A DNA stretch of 64,000 nt, taken from Henriciella pelagia. Lineage in GTDB: Bacteria > Pseudomonadota > Alphaproteobacteria > Caulobacterales > Hyphomonadaceae. Below are positions 8,143-18,174 of this stretch, one piece after another. The position numbers and the translations under genes are program-made. Where the stretch lies: assembly GCF_002088945.1 (NCBI RefSeq), contig NZ_NCSU01000007.1:372001-436000 (forward strand), in the 5' to 3' direction. The notes under the pieces were generated by a model. It did no database searches. It was not told the DNA's origin and was given only the letters and a program-made list of their open reading frames with translations. Position 1 is the first letter of the stretch. Every line of letters begins with the position of its first letter.

Positions 8143-9729
8143 CTAGTGCCGGAAATGCCTCATGCCGGTCAGCACCATGGCGATGCCCGCCTCATTCGCC
8201 GCCTTGATCACTTCCTCATCACGGATCGACCCACCCGGCTGGATGACCGCGGTCGCCCCTGCCGATGCCGCCTGGAGCAGACCATCGGGGAAGGGGAAGA
8301 AGGCATCGGACGCGGCGACGCAACCTTTGGTCTTCGGTTCGGGCCAGCCTGCGACTTCCGCGGCGTCTTCTGCCTTGCGAGCGGCGATGCGCGCTGAATC
8401 AATGCGGCTCATCTGGCCTGCCCCGATGCCCACTGTCGCCAGGTCCTTGGCATAGACGATCGTGTTTGACTTCACATGCTTTGCAACCCGCCAGGCGAAG
8501 ATCAGGTCCTTCAGTTCCTGCTCGCTCGGCGCCTTGTCCGTCACCACGCGAAGGTCTTCGATGTCGATCCGGCCGAAATCGCGGTCCTGCACCAGAAGCC
8601 CGCCCGCCACAGACTTCACGACCTTTCCACGCGCGGAAGGGTCAGGAATGCCATTGGTAAGCAGGAGGCGAAGGTTCTTCTTCTTTTCGAATACAGACAG
8701 CGCGCCATTGTCGGCGCCCGGCGCGATCACGACTTCGGTGAAGACCTTGGTGATCTCTTCAGCCGTTTCCGCGTCCAGCATACGGTTGAGGGCAACGATC
8801 CCGCCAAAGGCCGAAGTGGAATCGCAGGCCAGCGCCTGCCGGTAGGCCTCGATTGCCGTCTCGCCCAGCGCCACGCCGCACGGATTGGCATGCTTGATGA
8901 TCGCCACGGCGGGCGTCTCATCACCCAGTTCGCCAATCAGCTCGTAGGCCGCGTCGGTGTCATTGATATTATTGTAGGACAGCTCCTTGCCCTGCACCTG
9001 GCGCGCATTCGAGACACCGGGGCGCTTGTCGCCGGTCTTGTAGAAGGCTGCTGACTGGTGAGGGTTCTCGCCATAGCGAAGGCTTTGTGAAAGACCGCCG
9101 CCGAACGCCATCCAGTCCGGCGCATTCTCTTCGAGCTGCGCGGCATACCAGCCGGAAATCGCCGCATCATAGGCCGCCGTGCGCGCATAGGTCTTTGCCG
9201 CCAGCTTGCGGCCAAGGGCGCGCGGGATCAGGCCCTTTCCCGAATCCATTTCACCCAGCACGGCCAGCACGTCCTCGCGGTCGGTACACACCGCGACTGA
9301 ATCGCCATTCTTGGCTGCGGCGCGCAGCATGGCCGGGCCGCCAATGTCGATGTTCTCGATACAAGTCTCGAAATCCGCGCCGCCGGCAACCGTGGCCTCG
9401 AACGGGTAGAGGTTGATGTAGACGAGATCGATTGGAACGATGCCATGCGTCTCGGCATCCTGGATGTGGGTATCGAGATCGCGTCGGAAGAGCAGTCCGC
9501 CATGCACCGCCGGGTGCAGCGTCTTGACCCGCCCGTCCATCATTTCCGGATAGCCGGTCAGGTCTGAAACATCGCGAACGTCGAGACCGGCCGCCTTTAT
9601 CGCCTTCGCTGTCCCACCCGTGGAAACCAGTTCCACTCCGTGAGCGGCCAGACGTTGCGCCAGTTTTTCCAGCCCCTCCTTGTCAGACACAGAAAGAAGC
9701 GCGCGGCGAATCTTGAAACGCTCGGACAT
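8143..9729 (-). CDS. purH: Bifunctional AICAR transformylase / IMP cyclohydrolase
   Basis: Catalyses the last two steps of purine synthesis: formylation of AICAR and ring closure to IMP. At 528 residues it has the usual two domains. The N-terminal IMP cyclohydrolase domain (about 1-150) shows [15 protein letters not shown] and [16 protein letters not shown]. The C-terminal AICARFT domain shows [10 protein letters not shown] with the catalytic Lys-His pair and [11 protein letters not shown]. It is downstream of a CapD-like gene and a heparinase-like gene; purH near heparinase and rsmB is a recurrent alphaproteobacterial order. Confidence 0.97.
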   Translation of the reverse strand: MSERFKIRRALLSVSDKEGLEKLAQRLAAHGVELVSTGGTAKAIKAAGLDVRDVSDLTGYPEMMDGRVKTLHPAVHGGLLFRRDLDTHIQDAETHGIVPIDLVYINLYPFEATVAGGADFETCIENIDIGGPAMLRAAAKNGDSVAVCTDREDVLAVLGEMDSGKGLIPRALGRKLAAKTYARTAAYDAAISGWYAAQLEENAPDWMAFGGGLSQSLRYGENPHQSAAFYKTGDKRPGVSNARQVQGKELSYNNINDTDAAYELIGELGDETPAVAIIKHANPCGVALGETAIEAYRQALACDSTSAFGGIVALNRMLDAETAEEITKVFTEVVIAPGADNGALSVFEKKKNLRLLLTNGIPDPSARGKVVKSVAGGLLVQDRDFGRIDIEDLRVVTDKAPSEQELKDLIFAWRVAKHVKSNTIVYAKDLATVGIGAGQMSRIDSARIAARKAEDAAEVAGWPEPKTKGCVAASDAFFPFPDGLLQAASAGATAVIQPGGSIRDEEVIKAANEAGIAMVLTGMRHFRH

Positions 9730-9789
9730 GGGCAGGCGGTCTCCGGAAAGGGCTATTCAGGCGCTGCCGTAGCACGCACTGTAACAAGG

Positions 9790-11685
9790 TCAACCGATCA
9801 GACTGTCTCGGTCCCTGAGGTGTTTTGGCTTGTATTCAGGCACGAGGCGCGACAGCGCCTTGATGGCCTCATCCCGGCGCCGGTTACGGGCATGGTCGAG
9901 CAATTCGTCCAGTTGCTCGTCGAAATCGTTTGCAATGGGATGCTCCAGGGCCACCTTGTAGATGCCTTCGATCCCGACCGAGTGAACCTCTTCGTGATTG
10001 TAGGTCAGCATTTCGTGCATCTTCTCGCCGGGTCGCAGACCCGTTGTCCTGATCTCGATATCGCGGCCCGGCACGAGACCTTTCAGGCGGATCATGGCTT
10101 CGGCGAGCGCCTTGATACGGATCGGCTCGCCCATATCGAGCACATAAAGAGACGAGGTGCCCGGTGAGCCATTATGCGTGGCCGATTGCAACACCAGCGC
10201 CGAGGCCTCTTCCACCGTCATGAAGTAGCGAGTGACATCCGGATGGGTCAGCGTCACCGGACCGCCATTGGATATCTGCCGTTCGAACAGCGGCACGACA
10301 GAGCCGGACGAGCCCAGCACATTGCCGAAGCGCACCATGGAAACGGCCAGGTTCGATGAGCGGGCCTGACGCGTCATGGCAATTTCGGCGAGCCGCTTGG
10401 TTGCGCCCATCACATTGTCCGGGTTCACGGCCTTGTCGGTCGAGACAAAAACCAGCTTCTCGACGTCATACTCAATGGCCGCGCGGGCTGTTTTGACCGC
10501 CCCGCCGACATTGGTGAGGATCGCTTCACAGACATTGTGCTCCATCAGCGGCACGTGTTTCAGAGCGGCTGCATGGATAATGACATCCGGATCCGCTTCC
10601 TTGATGGCGCGCTGCACGCGGATTTCGTCGCGAACATCGCCGAGCTCCGATTTGATCCGCACGTTCGGAAACTCGCTGCGCAGGGCAAGGTCCGCCTCGT
10701 AGAGATTGTATTCTGACGAGTCGAACAGGGTAAGAAGGTCGGGATTCATTGCGGCGCACTGGCGTGCCAGTTCAGACCCGATCGTGCCACCGCCGCCCGT
10801 CACGAAAACGCGGGAGCCCTCAATGAGGCCCGCAACCGGTCGATTATCCAGAATGCGCTCGCGTCGCTTGAGAAGGTCGGCAGGGCGCACGGGCAGCATC
10901 GCCCCGCCATCGCCGCCCGCATCGAGCGACATGACTTCCGTCTTGCGGTTGGCCGCCTCTTCAAGGATCTGCGTCATGTACTGGCGCTCACGCGCAGAGC
11001 CCGAAACCGCAACGAGCGGTGTCTTGCCGTAGCGCACGGCCAGCAGGTCAAGCACCTTGCCGAGATCATCAAGCCCGCCCATCACCGGAACGCCGCGAAT
11101 GGCCCGGCCAAATTCTGCACCGTCCGGTTCGAGCAGGCCAAGCACGCGAACCTTGGCGCCTTCCTGGTCCTGATTGAGCGCGCGCAGGACAGACGGTGCC
11201 TCAATCGCCTTGCAGATGAGCAGCGTCATCGGCGCGTCGTTGCGAACTCTCGAAAAGAAGATCTGGAAAGGCCGGCGGGTCGACCGGCCGAGCGCAATCA
11301 TCCGGCCGAGAAAGATAATGGCCAACCAGATCAGGTCCGCGATGAGAATGGCGCTGCGCGGAAAGCCGATCAGCCGGTTCCAGAGGAACATGACTGGCAG
11401 GAACATCAGCGTCGCAAGACCAACAGCCTGCATGATCTTCACAGCATCGGGCCAGCCGGCATGGCGCCAGACCTGGCGGTGCACGCGCAGCAGATAGAAT
11501 GATGCCAGCCCGACCAGGGCGAAGGTGAAGGTTGCAACGGCCCCGGCCTGCCAGGCCTCCGGCGGTGCCCCGCCGGTTGAAAGCCATCTGGATGATATTG
11601 CGATTGCCATCGCCACGGCGGCTGCCCCGGTATCGAAACCGAGCGTCATCGCCATGGCGCGGCGCGCTTCGTCCCGCGGGCTCAT
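9790..11685 (-). CDS. CapD-type nucleotide-sugar 4,6-dehydratase with membrane domain
   Basis: A 631-residue membrane enzyme of the CapD/WbpM/PglF type. About four N-terminal membrane helices (residues 20-145) are followed by a CoA-binding-like Rossmann domain and, from about residue 293, an extended SDR domain with VFVTGGGGTIGSELARQ. The active-site region reads STDKAVNPDNVMGATKR: Met replaces the usual Tyr of YxxxK, as is known for PglF/FlaA1-type dehydratases. Likely action on UDP-GlcNAc for surface polysaccharide or O-antigen sugars. Its ATG overlaps the stop of the heparinase-like gene in ATGA, so the two are translationally coupled. Confidence 0.9.
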   Translation of the reverse strand: MSPRDEARRAMAMTLGFDTGAAAVAMAIAISSRWLSTGGAPPEAWQAGAVATFTFALVGLASFYLLRVHRQVWRHAGWPDAVKIMQAVGLATLMFLPVMFLWNRLIGFPRSAILIADLIWLAIIFLGRMIALGRSTRRPFQIFFSRVRNDAPMTLLICKAIEAPSVLRALNQDQEGAKVRVLGLLEPDGAEFGRAIRGVPVMGGLDDLGKVLDLLAVRYGKTPLVAVSGSARERQYMTQILEEAANRKTEVMSLDAGGDGGAMLPVRPADLLKRRERILDNRPVAGLIEGSRVFVTGGGGTIGSELARQCAAMNPDLLTLFDSSEYNLYEADLALRSEFPNVRIKSELGDVRDEIRVQRAIKEADPDVIIHAAALKHVPLMEHNVCEAILTNVGGAVKTARAAIEYDVEKLVFVSTDKAVNPDNVMGATKRLAEIAMTRQARSSNLAVSMVRFGNVLGSSGSVVPLFERQISNGGPVTLTHPDVTRYFMTVEEASALVLQSATHNGSPGTSSLYVLDMGEPIRIKALAEAMIRLKGLVPGRDIEIRTTGLRPGEKMHEMLTYNHEEVHSVGIEGIYKVALEHPIANDFDEQLDELLDHARNRRRDEAIKALSRLVPEYKPKHLRDRDSLIG

Positions 11686-13409
11686 GCAGGCCTGTCCTTC
11701 AGGAATGCCCAGCGGACACAGTTTGGCGGACCGGACCCGTCGCTATCGGCCTGTGCACGGCCGCTGAGAACAATCTGGGAGGTTTTTTCAATCACGCCAC
11801 GCCCGAGGTAAAAACTCTTTTCCAGCCGAGCCGCCTCGTGGCTCGTCTTGAAGCGCCACACTGCCCCTGTTTCGGTTTCAAGTCGAATGGAATTGTCGCC
11901 CATCATGACGGTTACCGTTGGATGCAGGTGAAACCGCACCGTATAGGCAATTGTGCGCGAATCATCGGCAGGCCCTGCCGACACCGGGCGCGCGAGCGAG
12001 TCCTCTCCGGCCAGCCTGCGCCCATTGCCGGACATGAAAAGCCGCCGTCTGTGCAACAGGCCGAAATGTTTCTTGTAGCCACCATGCTGCGCATCGAGCC
12101 AGATCTCGTCCGCCTCTTCCAGCCGCTTTGCCGAGATACCCTCCGGCCCATCCGGGAAGGTCAGCCCCGTCTCGTCATTGCGCACGAAGGGCGCTGAGTC
12201 CTCGCCCGCAAGGATCAGGGTCGAATGCGCGCTCGTGCGGCGCACGGCAGCCTGCCAGTCAATATCGATCTCCGGGCTGAACGCACAGGAGGTGACCAGC
12301 CTGGCGGCCCCGTCATGCAGCTCGAAACCGAGAGCGCCGGCATGGGCGCGGTCGCCAAAGGGCTGCTCCGGTGCGGCGCCGGCATCGAGCAAAAGGCTTG
12401 TCTCGCCCTTGACCAGCTTGTGAAAGCCGGATTTCGGCGCCACGGTAAACCGACGCGGCGATGTGCCCAGCTGCTCGATTGCAGCGTCCACCGCCTCCGG
12501 CAGGCTCTCATGCCCGTCATTGAAGGGCGGAAGCGCACCATCGCCCGCCCGGAAGAACCCCACCATCCCGCCGAGACGTTCGATCCAGCTCTGGATGAAG
12601 GGCGGCACCGCCCGGTCCGACCGCTGGATCACGTCACGCAGGACGCAAAGCTCAAGCATCGACCGCAATCCGCGCGCCGGTGCCCGCGTCACATGCCCGC
12701 CATCGGGCAGGATCTGCGCGGTACACTCATTCTCCAGCAGGGTCAGCGCTTCGCTGAGCCCCTTGCCCCGCTTCAGGCAGAGCGCATTCAGCACGAGCAC
12801 GATCGAGATCCGCCACCGCGCAGCCGGTTCTGTACAGTCATCATGCAGGGATTCGACATGCCGGATCTGCCGGCCGAGCACGTCGAGACGCTGATGGACA
12901 GTCTCTTCGTCGCCCACTTCGAACAGGGCCGGACCGCAGATCATCCAGTTCCAGATCCGGTCCGCAGCGCAGCCAGCCCGCCAGGCGAATCCGTTGAACC
13001 GGCCGAAATTCTCGATCCAGTCATCCACGAGGAAGCGCGCGCGGTCAGCGCCCGCATCGCCTTGCGTGAACACATCGGGTAGCCAGTCAAACCGGTGCAG
13101 GCGATCGGCAAAATGCTTTGAAGGCAGGCGTCCCGACCATGGGGCACGTCCCGCTTCCATCTGGATCTTGTCCATGCCGATCCGCCAGATATCGCGCATC
13201 AGGCTCTCGCCGCGCATATCGTCAGCCGGCGCAATAGCCCGCGGATACACGCCGAATCCGTCGGGCGCGGCTCCCGCAATCTTCAGGCGGTGAATCGGAC
13301 TTGCCGTTGATTCCTCGCCGCTACGACCCGTCAGCCGCGCCCACAGTTCGGCGTCTTCTTCAGGTGTGCGGCGCATGGCAGGGGCCGATTTTGCAAACTC
13401 TACGCTCAT
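11682..13409 (-). CDS. Heparinase II/III family protein
   Basis: A 575-residue protein with the alginate-lyase-like N-terminal alpha/alpha barrel (about 80-330, with DDWIENFGRFNGFAWR and ARWRISIVLVLNAL) and a C-terminal heparinase II/III beta domain (about 350-550, with HAGALGFELHDG, STLILAGEDSAP and HHRRLFMSGNGRRLAGEDS-like text). No signal peptide is evident, as in other alphaproteobacterial members, so a true extracellular lyase role is uncertain. It lies 30 bases after rpe and overlaps the CapD-type gene by four bases, suggesting a polysaccharide-related unit. Confidence 0.85.
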   Translation of the reverse strand: MSVEFAKSAPAMRRTPEEDAELWARLTGRSGEESTASPIHRLKIAGAAPDGFGVYPRAIAPADDMRGESLMRDIWRIGMDKIQMEAGRAPWSGRLPSKHFADRLHRFDWLPDVFTQGDAGADRARFLVDDWIENFGRFNGFAWRAGCAADRIWNWMICGPALFEVGDEETVHQRLDVLGRQIRHVESLHDDCTEPAARWRISIVLVLNALCLKRGKGLSEALTLLENECTAQILPDGGHVTRAPARGLRSMLELCVLRDVIQRSDRAVPPFIQSWIERLGGMVGFFRAGDGALPPFNDGHESLPEAVDAAIEQLGTSPRRFTVAPKSGFHKLVKGETSLLLDAGAAPEQPFGDRAHAGALGFELHDGAARLVTSCAFSPEIDIDWQAAVRRTSAHSTLILAGEDSAPFVRNDETGLTFPDGPEGISAKRLEEADEIWLDAQHGGYKKHFGLLHRRRLFMSGNGRRLAGEDSLARPVSAGPADDSRTIAYTVRFHLHPTVTVMMGDNSIRLETETGAVWRFKTSHEAARLEKSFYLGRGVIEKTSQIVLSGRAQADSDGSGPPNCVRWAFLKDRPA

Positions 13410-13439
13410 AGCTTGCCTGTTGCTGGACCTGCTGGGTGC

Positions 13440-14096
13440 TCAGCCCCGAAGGGCCGCGATATTCGCAGCATAGTGGCTTGGGCCGCCCTTGAACACTGCC
13501 GAACCCGCCACGATGGCGTTTACGCCGGCTGAAATCGCGCGCGGAGCCGTTTCGGGGTTGAGGCCGCCATCCACTTCAAGGATGATGTCACGGCCTGTCT
13601 CGTCGATCTTCTTGCGGAAGATCTCGATCTTTCTGAGCTGGCTTTCAATAAAGCTCTGCCCGCCAAACCCAGGGTTCACCGACATGACGAGAATCTCGTC
13701 AATATCGTCAATGATCGGGTCGACGACATCCGCCGGTGTGCCGGGATTGATGGCCACGCCGGGTTTCATGCCCGCGGCCCGGATGGCCTGCAGCGTGCGG
13801 TGAATGTGCGGACCGGCTTCCGGGTGCACCGTCAGTATGTTCGCGCCCGCCCTGGCAAAGGCGTCGATATAGAGATCAACCGGCGCAATCATCAGGTGCA
13901 CGTCGAACGGCTTGTCGCTGTGCGGCCGCAGCTTTTCGATGACCGGCGGTCCGAAGGTTAGATTTGGCACGAAATGGCCATCCATCACATCGACATGGAT
14001 CATGTCGGCACCGGCCGCATCAATGGCACGAATTTCCTCGCCGAGTTTCGCAAAATCGGCAGACAGGATCGATGGAGAAATCAGGACATCAGACAT
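13440..14096 (-). CDS. rpe: Ribulose-phosphate 3-epimerase
   Basis: Interconverts ribulose-5-phosphate and xylulose-5-phosphate in the pentose phosphate pathway. Of 218 residues, the TIM-barrel signatures are intact: [16 protein letters not shown] at the N-terminus, [17 protein letters not shown] with metal-binding His and Asp, [13 protein letters not shown], and LEVDGGLN with the second catalytic Asp. Length is standard. A terminator-like hairpin lies just upstream (14118-14146), so rpe probably starts its own transcript, running into the heparinase-like gene. Confidence 0.96.
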   Translation of the reverse strand: MSDVLISPSILSADFAKLGEEIRAIDAAGADMIHVDVMDGHFVPNLTFGPPVIEKLRPHSDKPFDVHLMIAPVDLYIDAFARAGANILTVHPEAGPHIHRTLQAIRAAGMKPGVAINPGTPADVVDPIIDDIDEILVMSVNPGFGGQSFIESQLRKIEIFRKKIDETGRDIILEVDGGLNPETAPRAISAGVNAIVAGSAVFKGGPSHYAANIAALRG

Positions 14097-14117
14097 GGCT
14101 ACCGCCTAAGCCGAAAC

Positions 14118-14146
14118 CGCCGTCAGCACAAGGCTGACGGCGGCAC
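14118..14146 (-). terminator. Hairpin terminator after the glycine-zipper lipoprotein gene
   Basis: GCCGCCGTCAGC and GCTGACGGCGG pair around a five-base loop; on the minus strand GGTTTCGG follows. It sits 39 bases after the lipoprotein stop and about 20 bases before the rpe start. The T tract is short, so the terminator is probable rather than certain. Confidence 0.55.
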
Positions 14147-14184
14147 TCTAAATCACTCTACTGCAGCGCTCAGCGCGCTCTGAA

Positions 14185-14679
14185 TCAGTAGGCGCTGAGC
14201 GGGACGACACGAACCCGATCACCATAGGTGACGTTCACGCGCGTACCGGGCTGGATGAAGATGTCTCCACCCTGAATGATTTCGGCAACCTGTCCATTGT
14301 CGAAACGGACGGTATAGGCATAGCCGCGGCGGGTATTGAGGGCCTTGCCGGCTTCGTTACCTGCAACGCCGCCGAGGACAGCGCCACCGACGGCGCCAGC
14401 CGTCTGGGCCTTGTCGCCGCCGCCAAGCTCAGAGCCTGCGAGGCCGCCCAGGACGGCACCTGTTGCCGCGCCCAGCCAGGATTGCTCCGGCTTGATCTGG
14501 ACTTCGCGATAAGTGGTTACGACACCCGACCGCACTTCGGTCTGATAGCCGACCGCGTTCGGGCTGACCGTGTTGGCACCATAGCCACTGGCACAACCCG
14601 CAAGCGCGAGCGTCAGGGCAGCGAAAGCGCCGGCCATCATCTTGCTCGGCGTTTGAACGGTATTGTTCTCAGTTGTCAT
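14185..14679 (-). CDS. Glycine-zipper outer-membrane lipoprotein (17 kDa antigen / SlyB type)
   Basis: A 164-residue protein with a lipoprotein signal whose lipobox is ALAGC (about residue 29). The centre (about 68-112) is a double glycine zipper, GAATGAVLGGLAGSELGGG followed by AGAVGGAVLGGVAGNEAGK, the 2TM glycine-zipper domain of SlyB/17 kDa antigens. A beta-rich C-terminus follows (YAYTVRFDNGQVAEI, RVNVTYGDRVRVVPL). These proteins sit in the outer membrane and support envelope integrity; the precise role is not known. An AAGGAG ribosome site precedes the ATG. It appears monocistronic, with a hairpin terminator downstream. Confidence 0.88.
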   Translation of the reverse strand: MTTENNTVQTPSKMMAGAFAALTLALAGCASGYGANTVSPNAVGYQTEVRSGVVTTYREVQIKPEQSWLGAATGAVLGGLAGSELGGGDKAQTAGAVGGAVLGGVAGNEAGKALNTRRGYAYTVRFDNGQVAEIIQGGDIFIQPGTRVNVTYGDRVRVVPLSAY

Positions 14680-14794
14680 CTGGTGCTCCTTTGCACATTG
14701 GACGCGGCAATTATCCCGCCTTCTCGCTGAACCCGATATGAATTCGCGCAGGCAATATTGTGGCGATTTGCCGGTATTCTAGGGCAAGGACTGT

Positions 14795-16075
14795 CTAAAT
14801 TCGCCTTAGGCGCGAGACGAAAAAGAAATCGTGGCCATATTGACCGTTCGGCAAGGTGAGGACATCGCCGTGCCCTGTCACGCCATTGGCGAAGTCGCCC
14901 GCCTCGTCAGCGCTTATCGGCGCGCGTTCCAGAAGGCCGCCCGCAACCACTCGGTCGACCACTTCCACGCCCTCGCGGCTGAGAGGCGTACATACGCAAT
15001 AGATGAGCGTTCCGCCTGGCTTCAGCATCCTCGCGGACGCTTCGAGCAGGCGCGCCTGCACCTCCGGAAAGCGCGCTATGTCGTCCGGTGACTTGATCCA
15101 TGCCCCTTCCGGGTGCCGCCGCAGTGTGCCGAGCGCCGAACAGGGCGCATCCAGCAGGATACGGTCGGCCGGTTGAGACGGCGTCCAGTCTTCAAGCTTG
15201 TCGGCCACGATCTCGACATTGTCAGACAGCCCCGTCCGCGCAAGATTTTCCGAGACCCGCTCAAGCCGCGAGGCCGAGCGGTCCAGCGCCACGATTTTAG
15301 CGCCGGTTGCAGCCAGCTGCATGGTCTTGCCACCCGGCGCAGCGCAGAGATCGAAAACCATTTCGCCCGGTTGCGCGCCGAGCAGGCGAGCCGGCAAGGC
15401 GGCCGCGACATCCTGCACCCACCAGCCGCCGCCTTCGAAGCCTTCCATCTCGGCAATCCTGCCGGTTGGCACCGAAACGCTGCCCGGCCCGATCACTTGC
15501 CCCTCAAGGCTTGCCGCGAGCGCTCCGGCCTCATCGGGAGATTTGGGGGTGAGGTGCAGTTCCGGCTCGACAAGCTGGGCCTCGGCGATGCGCCCCGCTG
15601 CCTCAACCCCCAGGCTCGTCATCATCGCAACGGTCAGCCAGTCCGGCCAGACAGAGATCACCGGCGCCTTGTCGAAATGCGACCGATCCGACACGACCTT
15701 GCGAAGGACAGCATTCAGGAACCCGGCGGCCGACTTCGCCCGCGCCCAGCTCTTCGCCGCATCGACCGTCTCGCTGACCACGGCGTGGGGTGGGGTTTCC
15801 ATCAGCCAGGCCTGCGCCGCGCCGACCCTGAGCAGCGCCCGCGCCGGCGGCGTCGCCGTATCGAGCGAGCGGGTCAGGAAAGGCGCAAGCCCCTTGTCGA
15901 TGCGGCCCAGCTGTCGAAGCGCAGCGCTGGCCATGGCCCGCGCAAACCCGCGATCCGGACCGCTCAGGCGTTCAAAGAATTGCGACGTCGCCATCGCCTC
16001 GTCGAGAGTCCGGCGATTGTCGAGCGTCTCAATAAGAAGGTCAGCCGCTGCCTGCCGTGATCTTGCCCCGCTCAT
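14795..16075 (-). CDS. rsmB: 16S rRNA (cytosine-C5) methyltransferase RsmB family
   Basis: A 426-residue protein with an N-terminal NusB-like helical domain (about 1-135) and a C-terminal SAM-dependent RNA m5C methyltransferase. Motifs seen are [15 protein letters not shown] (SAM binding), [18 protein letters not shown] with one conserved Cys, and [13 protein letters not shown] with the second, catalytic Cys. It methylates 16S rRNA C967 in E. coli. Its start overlaps the htpX stop by four bases, so both are on one transcript. Confidence 0.92.
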   Translation of the reverse strand: MSGARSRQAAADLLIETLDNRRTLDEAMATSQFFERLSGPDRGFARAMASAALRQLGRIDKGLAPFLTRSLDTATPPARALLRVGAAQAWLMETPPHAVVSETVDAAKSWARAKSAAGFLNAVLRKVVSDRSHFDKAPVISVWPDWLTVAMMTSLGVEAAGRIAEAQLVEPELHLTPKSPDEAGALAASLEGQVIGPGSVSVPTGRIAEMEGFEGGGWWVQDVAAALPARLLGAQPGEMVFDLCAAPGGKTMQLAATGAKIVALDRSASRLERVSENLARTGLSDNVEIVADKLEDWTPSQPADRILLDAPCSALGTLRRHPEGAWIKSPDDIARFPEVQARLLEASARMLKPGGTLIYCVCTPLSREGVEVVDRVVAGGLLERAPISADEAGDFANGVTGHGDVLTLPNGQYGHDFFFVSRLRRI

Positions 16076-16977
16076 CCCCAGGGACCAGCCGCGCGCTGGT
16101 TCGCGACGTTTGCACTGTCATCCATCGGCGCCTTCATCTCAGCCGCCAGTTTGCGGAGCGCCTCGACCCGGTTTGCCGTGGACGGGTGGGTCGAGAAGAG
16201 GTTGTCGCCCTTCAACCCGTTCAGCGGATTGATGATATACATGTGAGCCATGGCCGGATTGGCCTCGGCGCGCTGGTTCACAGCGGCCCGCGCGCCCCGG
16301 TCGATCTTCTGTAGCGCCGAGGCGAGCCATTGCGGATTGCCGCAGATCTCTGCGCCAAGGCGGTCGGCTTCATATTCGCGCGAACGGCTGATCGCCATTT
16401 GCACGAGGGCGGCCGCCATCGGCGCGAAGATCATGATCGCGATTGAGGTGATGATGCCGCCGCGCTCGCGATTGCCAAAAAAGAGCGCGAAATTGGCCAG
16501 CATGCCGATCGCACCTGCAATCGTGGCGGTCACTGTCATGGTTAGCGTGTCGCGGTGTTTTACATGCGCCAGTTCATGCGCCATCACACCGGAGACTTCC
16601 TCGCGCGTCAGCATGTTGAGCAGGCCTGTCGTCGCCGCCACAGCCGCATTCTGCGGGTTGCGGCCCGTCGCAAAGGCGTTGGGCTGCGGCGTGTCGATAA
16701 TATAGATCTTGGGAGCCGGCATGCCGGCATGCTCGGCCAGCGCACGTGTATCATTCGCGAAGGTACGCAAGACGGGCGAGGGCTCGTCTTCAGTGATGTG
16801 CCGCGCACCCTGCATCCTGAGCACGATCTTGTCGGCATTCCAGTAGGAGAAGATGTTCATCACCAGCGCGATGCCGAAAGCGATCGCCATGCCCACGGCG
16901 CCACCGACAAGATAGCCGACAGCCATGAACAGGGCCGTCATTGCGGCCAGGAGGATAAATGTCTTTGCAGTGCCCAC
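16072..16977 (-). CDS. htpX: Zinc metalloprotease HtpX
   Basis: Membrane-bound M48 protease of envelope and heat-stress protein quality control. Of 301 residues, two N-terminal membrane helices (about 5-45) are followed by the zinc motif HELAH (134-138) and two further hydrophobic segments ([35 protein letters not shown]); [10 protein letters not shown] supplies the third zinc ligand. The start is GTG at 16977, with AAGGAG about ten bases upstream. It leads into rsmB with a four-base overlap. Confidence 0.95.
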   Translation of the reverse strand: MGTAKTFILLAAMTALFMAVGYLVGGAVGMAIAFGIALVMNIFSYWNADKIVLRMQGARHITEDEPSPVLRTFANDTRALAEHAGMPAPKIYIIDTPQPNAFATGRNPQNAAVAATTGLLNMLTREEVSGVMAHELAHVKHRDTLTMTVTATIAGAIGMLANFALFFGNRERGGIITSIAIMIFAPMAAALVQMAISRSREYEADRLGAEICGNPQWLASALQKIDRGARAAVNQRAEANPAMAHMYIINPLNGLKGDNLFSTHPSTANRVEALRKLAAEMKAPMDDSANVANQRAAGPWG

Positions 16978-17047
16978 GGGGACGCAGCTCCTTGATTGGC
17001 AATTGGGTGGTTCTAATCTGTTACAATGGAATATATGGAATTTGTTA

Positions 17048-17070
17048 ACGTAGATGTCAGTCGTCTACGT
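17048..17070. promoter_or_regulatory. Inverted repeat upstream of the DUF1674 gene
   Basis: ACGTAGA and TCTACGT are perfect inverted arms around nine bases, 19 bases before the ATG at 17090 and in the divergent region with htpX. It could be an operator or a 5' UTR hairpin. No regulator can be named. Confidence 0.4.
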
Positions 17071-17089
17071 GTTGAATGACAGAAATATC

Positions 17090-17275
17090 ATGACCAGACC
17101 GCTTTCCCCTGAAGCCCAGCGCGCCCTCGCCGAAGCCGAAGCCCGGCGCACCGAACAGCTGCAGCGCGAAAAGGCGCTGGAAGCCGAGCGGGAAAAGGAA
17201 TCCGGCGGCCCGAAACATCGCGAACCCACCCGTTTCGGAGACTGGGAACGCAAGGGTATCACCTACGATTTCTGA
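17090..17275 (+). CDS. DUF1674 / SDHAF4-like protein
   Basis: A 61-residue soluble protein whose first half is a charged helix (ALAEAEARRTEQLQREKAL) and whose C-terminus carries the family signature EPTRFGDWERKGITYDF. The DUF1674 family includes mitochondrial SDHAF4, an assembly factor that binds flavinated succinate dehydrogenase SdhA; a similar role here is inferred by homology. The frame is open from 17054, but the ATG at 17090 matches the family N-terminus. It is divergent from htpX and apparently monocistronic. Confidence 0.85.
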   Translation: MTRPLSPEAQRALAEAEARRTEQLQREKALEAEREKESGGPKHREPTRFGDWERKGITYDF

Positions 17276-17316
17276 CGCCTCGGCACTCTCCTGGCGCACG
17301 AAGAAATTTCGCGTCT

Positions 17317-17328
17317 CAGGTTAACCTG
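17317..17328. promoter_or_regulatory. 12-bp perfect palindrome
   Basis: CAGGTTAACCTG reads the same on both strands, in the 153-base gap between the DUF1674 gene and the Gly-rich secreted protein gene. It may be a binding site for a dimeric regulator of the downstream gene. The single TTAAC is not a full CtrA site. Confidence 0.3.
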
Positions 17329-17428
17329 TTTGCAGACCATCCTGTCTGGGCGTTTACTGACGTCTGGCCTCTGGATTGCGTGAGCCTCTCCAGACACGAC
17401 CGAATTTTTCGCTCAGGAGGCGAATTGC

Positions 17429-18106
17429 ATGCCAAAACGCTACAGACTTGCCGCGCTCGCAGGAACTCTTGCCCTGTTTGCAGCCCCTGCTGTCGCAGAT
17501 GGATACGCCAACCGTCCCGTCAACAAAGGCCCGGCCCCTCTGGAAGCACACCAGCTGACCCCGCCGGAGCCAGGCTGCTATCTCGTGGACGCGCAGACCG
17601 ACACATGGTCGTGCCCGCCGCTCCCGCAGAAAGCCTCGACCAGCTCGACGCGTACCACTTACACTTCAGCGCCTGCTGTCCGGTCGGCATCCTATGGCGC
17701 AACGACCCGCACTTATATCGACGAGTCGAAGACACGCACTTACGTCAACCGCTACACGACCGGCGGTGAATGCTGCGGCGATACCCGCCCGGTGCCTCCG
17801 CCGCGCTATATACCTCCAGCCCCGCGTCCCCCACTCCTGGTGGAACGTGGGCTTCGCATCGACATCAACGCCTTCAATGGCGGCGTCGGCAGCGGCGTTG
17901 ATGGCGGCTATTATGGTGGCGGGGGCGGCTTTGCCTATGCAAGTGCCTCCTCCTCGGCCAGCGCCATGTCATCGGCGGCAGCCTCCCTCACCTTCCGCGG
18001 CAGCTTCAAGGGCCGCGGTGGCAAGAAAGGCAAGGGCGGCTGCAATGTCTGCGGTGGAGGTGGCCATCACGGCGGCAAGAAAGGCGGCGGCGGAAAAGGC
18101 CGTTAG
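17429..18106 (+). CDS. Secreted Gly/Ser-rich low-complexity protein
   Basis: I do not recognise a family. Of 225 residues, the first 23 are a signal peptide (AAPAVADG). A Thr/Ser/Tyr-rich stretch (about 65-110) with repeated T-R-T-Y motifs, a Pro-rich segment (PVPPPRYIPPAPRPP), a Gly/Tyr-rich block (GVDGGYYGGGGG), a Ser/Ala run and a basic Gly/Lys tail ending KKGGGGKGR follow. There are paired Cys in GECCGD and GGCNVCGG. An AGGAGG ribosome site and a strong terminator downstream show a dedicated, well-expressed unit. A surface, matrix or adhesive function is only a guess. Confidence 0.7.
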   Translation: MPKRYRLAALAGTLALFAAPAVADGYANRPVNKGPAPLEAHQLTPPEPGCYLVDAQTDTWSCPPLPQKASTSSTRTTYTSAPAVRSASYGATTRTYIDESKTRTYVNRYTTGGECCGDTRPVPPPRYIPPAPRPPLLVERGLRIDINAFNGGVGSGVDGGYYGGGGGFAYASASSSASAMSSAAASLTFRGSFKGRGGKKGKGGCNVCGGGGHHGGKKGGGGKGR

Positions 18107-18137
18107 CCATCAGACAAGTTTACCCAGGGACGGGTAA

Positions 18138-18168
18138 GGGTCGGCAATTTGCCGGCCCTTTTTCTTTT
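18138..18168 (+). terminator. Intrinsic terminator
   Basis: GGGTCGGC and GCCGGCCC form a stem with an AATTT loop, followed by a T-rich run (TTTTTCTTTT). It lies 32 bases after the Gly-rich secreted protein gene, just before the convergent EamA gene ends. Confidence 0.85.
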
Positions 18169-18174
18169 GGCCGG

